NCBI RefSeq assembly: GCF_009727155.1
Contig: NZ_WNWM01000002.1
Coordinates: 5,828,001 to 5,892,000, forward strand
Direction of reading: 5' to 3'
From: Pseudoduganella dura
GTDB taxonomy: Bacteria; Pseudomonadota; Gammaproteobacteria; Burkholderiales; Burkholderiaceae_D
DNA: 64,000 nt
The notes below the pieces were generated by a model that worked only from the letters and a program-made list of their open reading frames with translations, searched no databases and was not told the origin of the DNA. Made by a program: the position numbers and the translations under genes. Positions 48,735 to 58,262 of this stretch are shown piece after piece; within the stretch, counting starts at the first letter, position 1, and each line of letters starts with the position of its first letter.

Positions 48735-50276
48735 ATGAACCAGCAAATCAAAAACATCGTCATCGTCGGCGGCGGCGCGGCCGGCTGGATCACGGCGGGG
48801 CGCATCGCGGCCCGGCATGCCGGGGAGGACAGCGGCATCACCGTCACCCTCGTCGAGTCGCCGTCCATCGGTCCGATCGGGGTGGGCGAGGGCACCTGGC
48901 CCACCATGCGCAGCACGCTGATGAAAATGGGAATTTCGGAAACGGACTTCATGCGCGAATGCGAGGCGACGTTCAAGCAGGGCGCCAAGTTCGCACGCTG
49001 GGTCGACGGCAGTGCCGACGACTATTACTACCATCCGCTGATGCTGCCGCAGGGCTTTGGCCAGCTGGACCTGGCACCTTACTGGCAAACGGCCTGCTCC
49101 GGCCGCTCGTTCTCCGATACCGTGTGCGCGCAGGAGCAGGTCTGCGAACACGGGCTGGCGCCGAAGATGATCACCACGCCGGAATACGCTTCGGTGGCCA
49201 ACTACGCCTACCACCTCGACGCCGGCAAATTCGTCGCCTTCCTGACGCGCCATTGCACGGCCAGGCTGGGGGTGACGCAGATCCTGGGCGATGTGACCAC
49301 CGTCAGGAGCGCGCCCAATGGCGATATCGCGGCCATCGTCACCGCGCAGCAGGGCGAGATCGCGGGCGACCTGTTCATCGACTGCACCGGTTTTTCCTCC
49401 CTCCTGCTGGGCAAGCACCTGGAAGTGCCTTTCGTCGACCGGGGCGACGTGCTGTTCATCGACAAGGCCATCGCCGCCCAGGTGCCGTACGAGCGCGAGG
49501 ACGCGCCGATCGCCTCGCACACCATCTCCACGGGCCAGGCGGCCGGCTGGATCTGGGATATCGGGCTGGTGACACGGCGCGGGATCGGTTACGTGTATTC
49601 CAGCCGGCACACGAGCGACGACGAGGCGGAAGCCGCGCTGCGCGCGTATATCGGGCCGGCCGGCAAGACGGTCGGCACGCGCAGCATTCCGATCCGCTCC
49701 GGCCATCGCCGGCTGTTCTGGAAAAACAACTGCGTGGCCGTCGGCCTGGCGGCCGGATTCCTGGAGCCGCTGGAAGCGTCGGCGCTGGTGCTGGTCGAAC
49801 TGTCGGCGGACATGCTTGCCGAGCAGTTGCCCGCCACCCGCGACACCATGGACATCACCGCCCGCCGCTTCAACGACACCTTCTTATATCGCTGGGACAG
49901 GATCATCGATTTCCTGAAGCTGCATTACATCCTCAGCAAGCGCACCGACAATGCCTTCTGGACGGACAACCGGGCGCCCGAAACCATTCCGGACAGCCTG
50001 AAGGACCTGATGCGGCTGTGGCGCTACCGCCCGCCCGGCAATTGCGACTTCACCAGCAATAACGAGGTATTCCCGGCCGCCAGTTACCAGTATGTGCTGT
50101 ATGGCATGGGCTTCAGGACGGACCCGGACTTCCTGCGGCCGTCGGCCAGCGAGCGGCACGCGGCGCAGGAACACCTGTCGCAGAACAGCGCGGCCGTCAG
50201 GAAGGCGCTGAAAATGCTGCCGGCCCATCGCGACCTGATCGCCAGGATTCATGCCTACGGCCTGCCGACGGTGTAG
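48735..50276 (+). CDS. Flavin-dependent tryptophan halogenase-family protein
   Basis: This 513-residue FAD-dependent oxidoreductase is of the PrnA/tryptophan-halogenase family. It has an FAD-binding GGGAAGWITAGRIA, the GEGTWPTMRSTL block and the catalytic-Lys region ATFKQGAKFARW. The halogenase motif WxWxIP appears as WIWDIGL, with Pro replaced by Gly, and VGLAAGFLEPLEASAL follows. Members of this family inside TonB-receptor/SapC clusters are common, and their true substrate is not known. The altered motif suggests that halogenation should not be assumed. It shares the strand with the receptor and lies 25 bp before sapC. Confidence 0.88.
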   Translation: MNQQIKNIVIVGGGAAGWITAGRIAARHAGEDSGITVTLVESPSIGPIGVGEGTWPTMRSTLMKMGISETDFMRECEATFKQGAKFARWVDGSADDYYYHPLMLPQGFGQLDLAPYWQTACSGRSFSDTVCAQEQVCEHGLAPKMITTPEYASVANYAYHLDAGKFVAFLTRHCTARLGVTQILGDVTTVRSAPNGDIAAIVTAQQGEIAGDLFIDCTGFSSLLLGKHLEVPFVDRGDVLFIDKAIAAQVPYEREDAPIASHTISTGQAAGWIWDIGLVTRRGIGYVYSSRHTSDDEAEAALRAYIGPAGKTVGTRSIPIRSGHRRLFWKNNCVAVGLAAGFLEPLEASALVLVELSADMLAEQLPATRDTMDITARRFNDTFLYRWDRIIDFLKLHYILSKRTDNAFWTDNRAPETIPDSLKDLMRLWRYRPPGNCDFTSNNEVFPAASYQYVLYGMGFRTDPDFLRPSASERHAAQEHLSQNSAAVRKALKMLPAHRDLIARIHAYGLPTV

Positions 50277-50301
50277 GCCCACAAGAACAGAGGACACACG
50301 C

Positions 50302-51036
50302 ATGGCACATCTTGTTTCACTGGATAATACGGCGCATCGGCAGATCCGCGTCGACAAAGGGCGGGTGGAAGCGGCGGGCGCGGCACTGAACATGGTGCCG
50401 GTGGTGTTGAGCGAGTTCCTGAAACTCGTCGTCCAGTACCCGATCGCATTCACCAAGGACAAGGACACCGGCCGCTTCGCCTGCGTCGCGCTGTTCGGCT
50501 TTCACGACAGCGAAAACCTGTTCGTCGACGATGGACGGTGGGACGCCATCTATGTGCCGCTGCAGGTCTCGCGCCAGCCGTTTTTCCTCGCGCAGGCCGG
50601 CAACCCGGCTACCGAGGACGAGCACTTCGTCGTGTGCATCGACATCGAGCACGCCAGCATCGGTGCCGGCGGCGAGCGCATCTTCGACACCGATGGCCAG
50701 GAAACGCCCTGCCTGGAAGAGGCCAATGGGCGCCTGGCCGAACTGCTGAACGGCGAGGAACCCACACGGCAATTCATCGACGCGCTGGTCCACCTCAAGC
50801 TGCTGGTGCCAATGCAGCTCGAGATCACGTTCGGGAATGGGGAAACGACCCAGGTCCAGGGCCTGTACACGATCGACGATGCCCGCCTGAAGCAGCTCGA
50901 TGGGGGTGCGATTGCCAGGCTGCACGCACAGGGCTTTCTCGGCCCGCTCCACACCATGCTGGCGTCGCTCGGCCACGTCTACGCGATGATCGACCGGCGC
51001 AACAAGCGCCTGGCGCGCGCGGAGGTGCGCCCATGA
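50302..51036 (+). CDS. SapC-family protein
   Basis: This 244-residue SapC-like protein has the typical opening (VSLDNTAHRQIRV), AALNMVPVVLSEFLKLVVQYPIAFTKD and SRQPFFLAQ. The name comes from a Campylobacter S-layer locus, but the biochemical role is unknown. In proteobacteria, SapC genes accompany TonB receptors and halogenase-like genes. The ATG at 50302 follows an AGAGGA ribosome-binding site. The last codons overlap the next start (ATGA). Confidence 0.85.
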   Translation: MAHLVSLDNTAHRQIRVDKGRVEAAGAALNMVPVVLSEFLKLVVQYPIAFTKDKDTGRFACVALFGFHDSENLFVDDGRWDAIYVPLQVSRQPFFLAQAGNPATEDEHFVVCIDIEHASIGAGGERIFDTDGQETPCLEEANGRLAELLNGEEPTRQFIDALVHLKLLVPMQLEITFGNGETTQVQGLYTIDDARLKQLDGGAIARLHAQGFLGPLHTMLASLGHVYAMIDRRNKRLARAEVRP

Positions 51037-51089
51037 ATGCGCCCATGAATGCGCCCATGAATGCGGCCCTGGATGCGGCCCTGGATGCG
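51030..51089. repeat. Five 12-bp tandem repeats over a translation start
   Basis: Three copies of CCCATGAATGCG are followed by two of GCCCTGGATGCG. They span the sapC stop and the start of the next gene, so three in-frame ATG codons (51033, 51045, 51057) follow each other, coding for MNAP MNAP MNA A LDAA LDA. Confidence 0.85.
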
Positions 51090-51860
51090 GGGCCGATGGC
51101 ACCGATATTCGCGCTGCGCCCGTCCCCCGTACATCAGGTACTTCTCGTCGGGGCCGAGCGGGAGCCCGTGCTGGTCGTCGACGACCTGTTGCTCGATCCC
51201 GAAGCGATCGTGCGCTGGGCGGAAACCGGCGCGGCGTTCCAGCGCCGGGAAGGGGATTTTTATCCGGGCGTGCGCAAGCCCCTGGACATGGCGTATGCGA
51301 GCGCGCTGCATATGCACTTGCGCAAGCTCCTGCTTGCCACCTTCGGCGCGGCGGGCGATGCCGCATCGACTCCGCCAATCACGCCGCTGTCGTGCGTGCT
51401 GTCGCTGGCGACGACGCCGCAGGAAGCGCTGCGCCCGATCCAGAGCGTGCCCCATTTCGACAGTGTCGAGCGCAACCGGATCGCCAGCGTGCATTACCTG
51501 TGCGATCAACGGTTCGGCGGCACCTCGTTCTACCGCCATCGCAGTACAGGTTTCGAAAGCATGGACGCGCAGCGTATCGTCGACTATGCGCCATGCCTGA
51601 AGCAGGAAGTGATGCGGGAAGCAAAGCGCGATCCTGCGCGTGGCTTCACCTACATCCGCGGGGATACGGCACTCTTCGAGCGCACGGCAAGGGTCGACGC
51701 CAAGTTCAACCGCGCCGTCTTCTACCGCAGCAGCCTGCTGCACTCCGGCGACATCGCGGTCGACGCTGGGCTGTCGTCCGAGCCGCGCAGGGGGCGCCTG
51801 ACCGCCAACACGCTGCTGGAGATCGGCGCAGCCGGGTCGCTTGCGCAACCGGCGCCCTGA
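51033..51860 (+). CDS. DUF6445-like protein of TonB/halogenase cluster
   Basis: This 275-residue protein has a low-complexity N-terminus made by tandem repeats. A core similar to DUF6445-type proteins of halogenase/SapC clusters follows (VLVVDDLLLDPEAIVRWAETGAA, VPHFDS, VHYLCDQRFGGTSFYRHRSTGFE, NRAVFYRSSLLHSGDI). The His-Asp and later His suggest a 2-oxoglutarate/Fe(II)-oxygenase-like cupin fold, but this is only a pattern inference. GGAGG precedes the first ATG. Translation is coupled to sapC by a 4-bp overlap. The function is unknown. Confidence 0.72.
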   Translation: MNAPMNAPMNAALDAALDAGPMAPIFALRPSPVHQVLLVGAEREPVLVVDDLLLDPEAIVRWAETGAAFQRREGDFYPGVRKPLDMAYASALHMHLRKLLLATFGAAGDAASTPPITPLSCVLSLATTPQEALRPIQSVPHFDSVERNRIASVHYLCDQRFGGTSFYRHRSTGFESMDAQRIVDYAPCLKQEVMREAKRDPARGFTYIRGDTALFERTARVDAKFNRAVFYRSSLLHSGDIAVDAGLSSEPRRGRLTANTLLEIGAAGSLAQPAP

Positions 51861-51987
51861 GATGACATCAGCAAGTCATCGCCTTCTTCGTAAAGCCGGG
51901 TAAGTCCAGGTAAAGTTGCCGGTCCCGGCGGCCACGGACCCGGTTGCATCGCGTACATTCGCCCGATCGAATCAATGGTTGCCGCGA

Positions 51988-53046
51988 ATGCCCCCACGCC
52001 TGCTGATCACCCTGGACTCCATGCGCCACGAAAATACCGGCCTGCACGCCTTCGGCCGCAGCCTCGGACTCGAGCTTGTCCGGCAGGGCGCGCGTGATTT
52101 CGACCTGGCTGCCTACCTGCACCCGAAGAAGGTTGGCTGCCTCGGCAAGGAAATCGCCTACCTGCGCCGCCGCAAGTACCACAGCTGGTACTTCCCGCGC
52201 AAAAGCCAGTACGACATCGTTCACTTCTCCGACCAGTACTGCCGCTTCGGCCCGGAGCGCGTGCATGGCCGCACGGTGCTGACCGTGCACGACCTGAACC
52301 AGGTGCATGAACTGCCGGCCGGCCACCCCAGGCGCGAACGCCGCATGGCTAACATGGCGCGCAAGATCGCCGGCGCCGATCGCGTGGTGGCGATCTCCAG
52401 CTTCGTGCAGGGCGATATCCTGCGCTTCTTCCCGCAGGCGCGGGAAAAGATCTCGGTCATCCACAACGGCGCCGATGCCGGCTGCGTGCCCGAGGGGCAC
52501 CGGCCATCCCACGTGCCACCGGGCCCCTTTCTCTTCACATTGGGGCGGGTCTGCCCGAAAAAGAATTTCCACGTGCTGGTGCCGCTGCTGCGTGGCAGCG
52601 ACCGCACGCTCGTGATATCGGGACCCGTCGAGGAAGACTACCGCCGCAAGATCCTCGCCGACGCCGCCCGCTTCGGCGTTGCCGGCCGCGTCGCGATCAC
52701 CGGACCGGTAAGCCAAGCCGACAAGGACTGGTACTACGCGCACTGCGAGGCGTTCCTGTTCCCGTCGCTGGCGGAGGGTTTCGGGCTACCCGTGATCGAA
52801 GCCATGCACCACGGCCGCCCCGTGTTCCTGTCGCGTTTCACCAGCCTGCCCGAAGTGGGCGGTGCCGCCGCCTGCTACTTCGATCATTTCGACCCGGAGC
52901 ACATGGAGCAGGTGCTTGCCACCGGCCTGGCACATTTCGCCCGCGCGGGCGGCGCGGAACGGGCACGCACGCACGCGGCGCGGTTTACCTGGCAACGGTC
53001 GGCCGCCGCCTACCTCGACCTGTACCGTATGTGCCTGGAGCGATGA
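51988..53046 (+). CDS. Glycosyltransferase family 4 (GT-B) protein
   Basis: This 352-residue retaining GT-B glycosyltransferase has a C-terminal nucleotide-sugar domain with FTLGRVCPKKNFHVLV, RTLVISGP and the EX7E region SLAEGFGLPVIEAMHHGRPVF. It has no signal peptide, so it acts on the cytosolic face. Donor and acceptor cannot be assigned. The frame is open from 51916, but ATG 51988 starts the recognisable PPRLLITLDSMRHENTG. It stands alone between the DUF6445-like gene and the convergent TonB receptor. Confidence 0.85.
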   Translation: MPPRLLITLDSMRHENTGLHAFGRSLGLELVRQGARDFDLAAYLHPKKVGCLGKEIAYLRRRKYHSWYFPRKSQYDIVHFSDQYCRFGPERVHGRTVLTVHDLNQVHELPAGHPRRERRMANMARKIAGADRVVAISSFVQGDILRFFPQAREKISVIHNGADAGCVPEGHRPSHVPPGPFLFTLGRVCPKKNFHVLVPLLRGSDRTLVISGPVEEDYRRKILADAARFGVAGRVAITGPVSQADKDWYYAHCEAFLFPSLAEGFGLPVIEAMHHGRPVFLSRFTSLPEVGGAAACYFDHFDPEHMEQVLATGLAHFARAGGAERARTHAARFTWQRSAAAYLDLYRMCLER

Positions 53047-53127
53047 ACCCTGCAACGATGCCCGCTCGAATGCGCAGGTGTCGCGCCTGCTGTCCTGCGA
53101 AGCGACAGCCCGGCCGGCCCGGTGCGG

Positions 53128-55869
53128 CTATTTGAACGCGTAAGCCAGCGCAGTATAGAACTGGCGCCCGCGCGGATCGGTATAACTGGGATCGTAACCG
53201 ACCGAAAAACTGAACAACTGGTTCGAGCGCGGGGGATTCTTGTCGAGCAGGTTCCGGATGCCGGCACGCAGTTTCAGTCCGGCCGAGATCTGATACCCGC
53301 CGGTCAGGTCGAGCAGGGAGTAGTCATCGACGCGATGGATCGACCCGTCGGCCAGCAGGTTCTGGTCGCGATAACCGCTCAGGTAGGTTTGCTGCAAGGT
53401 CAGGCTGAGCGGGCCGCGGTCGTAGTCCAGGCTCACCGTATGGCGCCAGCGCTGGACGATCTGGTCGTTGGTGTAGACGCCCAGCGCGCTGAGCTCGGGG
53501 CCGTCGGCCGTCTCGCGCGTCTTGTAGTCGAACACATAGGTGCCGTTGAGTGTCACGGCAAACTTGCCCAGGCCGGTGGCCGGCAGGCGCCAGTTGATGC
53601 CCAGGTCGGCGCCCGAGGTTTCCAGCGCGCCGATATTGCGCAGCCGCGAATCGATGGACAGGATCGGTCCCGGGATGCCAGGCAGGGCAGGGTCGGGCTC
53701 GCCGCGGATGATGTAGGCGGCGTTGCGCACCGGGTCGGTGAAGTACGAGCCTTCCGGCGAGACGATCACATCGGTTTTCTTGATGCGCCAGTAGTCCAGT
53801 GTCGCGGTCATGTCGCGATGCGGTTCGAGCACCAGGCCCAGGGAAAACTGCTTCGACTCCTCCGGACGCAGCGACGGCGAGCCGCCCCTGAGCTTGTCCG
53901 GTTGCAGGCCGCAGTAGTCCGGATTCTCGGTGTTGTCGATCGCACCGACCCTTATGCAGCCGAGCGGGTCGTTGTAGATGCCGTTGGCCTGGCCCAGCCG
54001 CACCGGGCTGTACAGGTCGGCTAGGGACGGCGCGCGAAAGCCCGTGCCATACGAGCCGCGCACCACCACCTGCTTCATCGGATTCCAGCGCACGCCGATC
54101 TTGGGATTGGTTGTCGAGCCCACGTCGTTGTAGCGGTCATGGCGCAGCGCCAGTTGCGCCTCCAGGCTCGCCAGCAACGGCAGGTTGAACTCGGCATACA
54201 CGGCCTTGACGTTGCGTCCGCCCGAAAACGGCGTCGCCGTGCCTTCGCCGCGGATTTCCCCTGCGGCCAGCAGCGCCGACGGCGTGAACGCCATCTTTTC
54301 GCGCCGGTATTCGGCGCCGAGCGCAATGGCGGCATTGCCGCCAGCCATCCCGAACAGGTCGCGCGTGGCCTTGATGTCGAACGAGTCGGTGGTGCCGCGC
54401 GAGTGGCGCGCCAGGTCGTTGACTTTGGCCGCGGCCAGCAATGCCAGCCCTTCCGGACCGGACGGCCCGAAAGGATTGATCTTGCCGGACGCGAAGGCAT
54501 CATCGAACAGCGTGGTCTCGACATAGCCATCGGCATACCTGTCGTCGACCTTGTTGACGCTGTGATTGAGCGCCACGTCGTAGTCCCAGCCCAGCGAGAT
54601 GCCCTTGGCGCCAAGCACCATGCGCGTGGCCGTCGCCTCGATCTCGTTGGTGCGCGGTCCACCTTCGGTCAGGCGCATATTGACGTTGAGCGGGGTTATA
54701 TTGTCCGTCACCAGCGCATGCGGATAGTACTGCCCGGTCAGCGGATAAATCGAACCGGAGATCGTCAATGCACTGATGCGGTAAGTGGTCGACGTTTCGT
54801 TGACGAGCAGTTCGCCGTACAAGGTCGTGTCCTTGTCGAGCGCAAACTGGCCCCGGGTGAGCAGTGACACGCGCTTCGAATCCGGGAAGAGTTCGGTGTC
54901 CTGCATGTAGTCGTACATGCAGGCAGCGGGGCCGACGAAGCTCTCCGGCGCGTAGACGGTTGCCGGCGGATTGCAGGCCGGTGCGCTCGGATTCATCCGG
55001 GGGCCGGTGGCCGTGGTGCCATTGGCGCGCGTGCGGCGGAAATTGGCGGGAAACGTATTCGAACTGCCCGAATCGAGGTTGATATCGGGCTGGAACGCCG
55101 AACCGATCCAGCTGCGCTGCGACGAGCGCAGGCTGCTTGTATCCTGGTAATCGAGCACGCCCAGTACGTTGTAGCGATCGGTCGCCAGGTTGCCGATGCC
55201 GCCCGATAAGGTTGCCATTGCCTTGCGCGCGCCGCCATGCTGGGTGTCGGCGTAGTAGGCGCTGGCGTCGGCGCCTTCGTAATTGCGGCGCGTAATGAAG
55301 TTGATCACGCCGCCGATCGCATCGGTGCCATAAATGGCCGAAGCGCCGTCCTTGAGCACTTCGACCCGGTCGATCGCCGCCGACGGGATCGCGTTCAGGT
55401 CGACGCCGGCGTTGCCGCCTGGCGAGGCAAAGTTGGCCAGGCGCCGGCCATTGAGCAATACCAGCGTCGACGAAACGCCGATGCCGCGCAGGTTGGCGCC
55501 GTTGAAACCGCGCTGTCCGGCAATGTCGCTGAAACTGGCGCCATCGGTCAGCGCGGCCGTGTTGGCGGACACTTTCGACAGCAGTTCGGCTGCCGTGGTG
55601 ACGCCGCTTTTCTCGATCTCGGCACGGGTAATCAATTGCACCGGCAACGCCGTTTCGGCATTGAGGCGCTTGATCGAAGACCCGGTGATTTCGACTTTCT
55701 GGATCGGTTGTGTTTCCTGCGCGGCGGCCGGGAAGGCCGGCAAGGCCAGCAAGCCGGCAGTGGCCGTGATACAAAAGGCGCGCGATACATGGATGGCGAT
55801 ACGCGTGGGAACCGGACGGTTCCCGTGCTGATATGGTATGCAATTTCCCCAGGTGACTTGGTTCGTCAA
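53128..55869 (-). CDS. TonB-dependent receptor
   Basis: This protein of about 913 residues has a long N-region, a signal peptide ending ALPAFPAAAQE, a TonB-box-like KVEITGSSIKR, a plug domain (VQLITRAEIEKSG, NLRGIGVSSTLVLLNGRRLA, RVEVLKDGASAIYGTDAIGGVINFI) and a barrel ending YTALAYAFK. No ATG or GTG is in frame ahead of the signal peptide. The only usual start is TTG at 55869, without a good ribosome-binding site, so the start is uncertain. The GSSIKR/GTDAIGG phrases match receptors for peptides, polyphenols or B12-like ligands in Caulobacterales and Xanthomonadales. It shares the strand with a cyanophycinase gene 450 bp upstream. Confidence 0.9.
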   Translation of the reverse strand: MTNQVTWGNCIPYQHGNRPVPTRIAIHVSRAFCITATAGLLALPAFPAAAQETQPIQKVEITGSSIKRLNAETALPVQLITRAEIEKSGVTTAAELLSKVSANTAALTDGASFSDIAGQRGFNGANLRGIGVSSTLVLLNGRRLANFASPGGNAGVDLNAIPSAAIDRVEVLKDGASAIYGTDAIGGVINFITRRNYEGADASAYYADTQHGGARKAMATLSGGIGNLATDRYNVLGVLDYQDTSSLRSSQRSWIGSAFQPDINLDSGSSNTFPANFRRTRANGTTATGPRMNPSAPACNPPATVYAPESFVGPAACMYDYMQDTELFPDSKRVSLLTRGQFALDKDTTLYGELLVNETSTTYRISALTISGSIYPLTGQYYPHALVTDNITPLNVNMRLTEGGPRTNEIEATATRMVLGAKGISLGWDYDVALNHSVNKVDDRYADGYVETTLFDDAFASGKINPFGPSGPEGLALLAAAKVNDLARHSRGTTDSFDIKATRDLFGMAGGNAAIALGAEYRREKMAFTPSALLAAGEIRGEGTATPFSGGRNVKAVYAEFNLPLLASLEAQLALRHDRYNDVGSTTNPKIGVRWNPMKQVVVRGSYGTGFRAPSLADLYSPVRLGQANGIYNDPLGCIRVGAIDNTENPDYCGLQPDKLRGGSPSLRPEESKQFSLGLVLEPHRDMTATLDYWRIKKTDVIVSPEGSYFTDPVRNAAYIIRGEPDPALPGIPGPILSIDSRLRNIGALETSGADLGINWRLPATGLGKFAVTLNGTYVFDYKTRETADGPELSALGVYTNDQIVQRWRHTVSLDYDRGPLSLTLQQTYLSGYRDQNLLADGSIHRVDDYSLLDLTGGYQISAGLKLRAGIRNLLDKNPPRSNQLFSFSVGYDPSYTDPRGRQFYTALAYAFK

Positions 55870-56322
55870 TTTTTTACGGTTCTTTTCAGTGCCCGAATGA
55901 CACGGCGTCGCCGTCGAATGTCGTGAAGGTTGGCGCCATGCCGCTCTCGTGATCGCGTTTCGAGCCGAAGAATTAAAATTGACAAGGCTGTTACGCGTAT
56001 CTTGCTTTCACACTAACGCGGGCTTGCCCATCGATCAATGAATTCTGTATCAGCTCTTGCATATCGCCTGCAATGTGTAAAAAATCATACGTTTTTCGGA
56101 GCAATACGATCCTGGGCGTGGGGGCAGACCGCCGGCTCTGGGCAGCCCCTAAATGGTTTGGCGCTTCGATTGGTGGCGCACGGCTGCTGCCTCCGGAATT
56201 CCAGCCGCCAGCGGTGTGACAGCAGGTTTCGCCAGCGACGAGGTCGGAAGCGCGTTCATTTGCGATACGAATGCTGCAGGCGGTATAGTGCACCGCTTCC
56301 AATTCGGTCGCGCCTGCGGCTC
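55870..56322. other. Gene-free stretch between TonB receptor and cyanophycinase genes
   Basis: About 450 bp of reduced GC. It presumably carries the promoter of the minus-strand receptor. Open frames here lack ribosome-binding sites and known content. Confidence 0.5.
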
Positions 56323-57558
56323 TCAGTACCAGTCTGCGGGGAATAACATGCCCGATGTGACGTCCATGTATTTGTACAGCGGCACGCCTGTCCAGTCGGT
56401 AATATTGAAAACCCGATTCGAATCCGCCAGCTTTCTTACCTCAACCGTGGAGACTGTCAGGGGGGTCTTGGGTCTGCATACACTCGGCGGGACCGAAGGA
56501 CGAACAAAATAGACAGCGCTTTCCGTCGTGGTGGACGCGTTGGTGACTCGTCTTGCCGTGACCGGTTTCCCATTGCCGTTTCCCTGAACCAGCAATGCGG
56601 TCTCGACACCGATACCTATGCCGCGCGCGGTCGCATTGCCGCTGGACGATGCGGGAAGTACCCCGCCGATGCAGCCGAAGGTCCCGCCCGGTGTTGCGGT
56701 CGGCGCCACGATCCTCGACAGGAATGCGATAAAGCGGCCCATCCGGTCGCGACTGTCGAAATGCGAATCGAAAATCATGCTTGCCAATGCCGGCGGTGCG
56801 ATGAAGCCGCCCTGCAAGCTCAACGGGTTTGGATCGAAAGTTATATCCTTGTAATAAGGATCGAGCATCGAATCTTCCGACGTGGCGGATTTGTACAGGG
56901 CGGAGTAATCGAACTGACCGAGCACTGCCAGGCCGGCGCTGGTCCCGCCGACTGGCACGTTTCTCTTCATCAAGGCCAGTAAAGTCTGTTCAAGCGCCGT
57001 GCCTTTCCAGAACCGGATGTAATGGCTCTGGTCGCCACCTGCGATGAACACGACATTGGCCCTGGCCAGGATGGCATTGACGGCTTTATTGTTGGCCGCT
57101 TTTACACTTGGAATCACGAGTGTTTCCACCGACGTGAGGCCCAGCGAGGCGCCGCCCACCCACAAATCGGCGATCGTGCTGGATGTCGACAACGTCTCGT
57201 CGCTGTAGAAAATATAGGGATTATAGGCCTCCGTTCCGGTTGCCCGGATGACGACGAATCGCCCTCCCGTACCTGGTCCGATGCCGGCCCGCTGGATCAG
57301 CCATCGAAAAGCGGGATCCACGTCGGGGCCACCACCCATCAGTACGAACGATGGCGAGGGAAGGGTGGTTGGTGCGGTTACCGTGGCATTGACATCGCCC
57401 GTTGAAAAATAAGAATAGAGCGGTATCGGTTGCGCCGGTTCGAATGTTGCCTCCGCAAATACCGGAGCTGCAAGAAAAGCCGATGCCACGGCAAGCACGG
57501 CCTTTGCATGGTATGAAAAAAGCCGGGTCAGCAACAGGTAGAAAAATCGTGCATTCAT
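56323..57558 (-). CDS. Secreted cyanophycinase-family serine peptidase (S51)
   Basis: This 411-residue protein has an N-terminal signal/anchor (FYLLLTRLFSYHAKAVLAVASAFLAAPVFA). The peptidase S51 core follows: FVLMGGGPDVDPAFRWLIQ, VVIRATGTEAYNPYI, VFIAGGDQSHYIRFW and the nucleophile elbow VGGTSAGLAVLG. This family hydrolyses cyanophycin (multi-L-arginyl-poly-L-aspartate) to beta-Asp-Arg or acts on isoaspartyl peptides. Export indicates action outside the cytosol. The ATG at 57558 has GGAG upstream. The longer frame to 57771 overlaps the PEP-CTERM gene and is rejected. The TonB receptor downstream might import a product. Confidence 0.87.
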   Translation of the reverse strand: MNARFFYLLLTRLFSYHAKAVLAVASAFLAAPVFAEATFEPAQPIPLYSYFSTGDVNATVTAPTTLPSPSFVLMGGGPDVDPAFRWLIQRAGIGPGTGGRFVVIRATGTEAYNPYIFYSDETLSTSSTIADLWVGGASLGLTSVETLVIPSVKAANNKAVNAILARANVVFIAGGDQSHYIRFWKGTALEQTLLALMKRNVPVGGTSAGLAVLGQFDYSALYKSATSEDSMLDPYYKDITFDPNPLSLQGGFIAPPALASMIFDSHFDSRDRMGRFIAFLSRIVAPTATPGGTFGCIGGVLPASSSGNATARGIGIGVETALLVQGNGNGKPVTARRVTNASTTTESAVYFVRPSVPPSVCRPKTPLTVSTVEVRKLADSNRVFNITDWTGVPLYKYMDVTSGMLFPADWY

Positions 57559-57635
57559 TTTCCAGGCTCCAGTAACGATCGCTTGATGATTGGCTATTCT
57601 TCGGGAATAACTGCTGGAGAAACCACGTCCGGCAA

Positions 57636-58262
57636 TCATGAAAATACCCGTTGTTGTGAACGGCGCGGCATGCTGGAGCTCGCCAAAAGGAGCAAACCGC
57701 CCAGCACCATCGCAATGGCAGGCGGCTCGGGCACTTGGGCAATGCCGAAAGTCAGCGTGCCGTGATTCCACATACCCTCGGGTTCATCGAAAGCGAGATC
57801 CTTGAAGCCATCGTGAAATTCGAGGCGCAGGATACCGTCGGCACCCACTGTAAAAACCTGTCCCAGTACGCGCAAATCCTGGAATCCGGCGTAATCCACC
57901 GTGCCGTCGAAATCGTCGCCATTACCGGGCGTAAAGGTAACTCCCCTGCCCAGGATATCGGTGAACGTAATTTTCATTTCGGACAGGTAGCTGCCGGCGT
58001 AAGCCGTGGCATTGACGTCCCACGCGAGACTCGTTATCGACGCTCCGGCCCCCACGTGGAAATCCTGGATAACATTACTCGCGGCGCCTCTCTCGTCATA
58101 ATTCGGGATGCCCGAAATATCCACCATTAGCTGGGACATTGCAGCTTGCTGGGCGGCCGGATAATCCGTGCCGACTGGCGCAGCTTGCGCCGTCCCAAAA
58201 ATTATTGCTGTACCGACCATCAAGAGAACAGGGGTGCGCCGCGCATAATGTGCGTTCTTCAT
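57636..58262 (-). CDS. PEP-CTERM sorting-domain protein
   Basis: This 208-residue exported protein has a signal peptide (PVLLMVGTAIIFGTAQAAP), a beta-sandwich-like body and the C-terminal PEP-CTERM anchor QVPEPPAIAMVLGGLLLLASS followed by MPRRSQQR. It should be processed by an exosortase encoded elsewhere. It lies 77 bp upstream of the cyanophycinase gene on the same strand and could be co-transcribed with it. The function is unknown. Confidence 0.85.
   Translation of the reverse strand: MKNAHYARRTPVLLMVGTAIIFGTAQAAPVGTDYPAAQQAAMSQLMVDISGIPNYDERGAASNVIQDFHVGAGASITSLAWDVNATAYAGSYLSEMKITFTDILGRGVTFTPGNGDDFDGTVDYAGFQDLRVLGQVFTVGADGILRLEFHDGFKDLAFDEPEGMWNHGTLTFGIAQVPEPPAIAMVLGGLLLLASSSMPRRSQQRVFS

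Noticed and set aside
55991..56302. 103-codon minus-strand frame upstream of the TonB receptor
   Set aside because: Composition unlike a protein and no plausible start signal.
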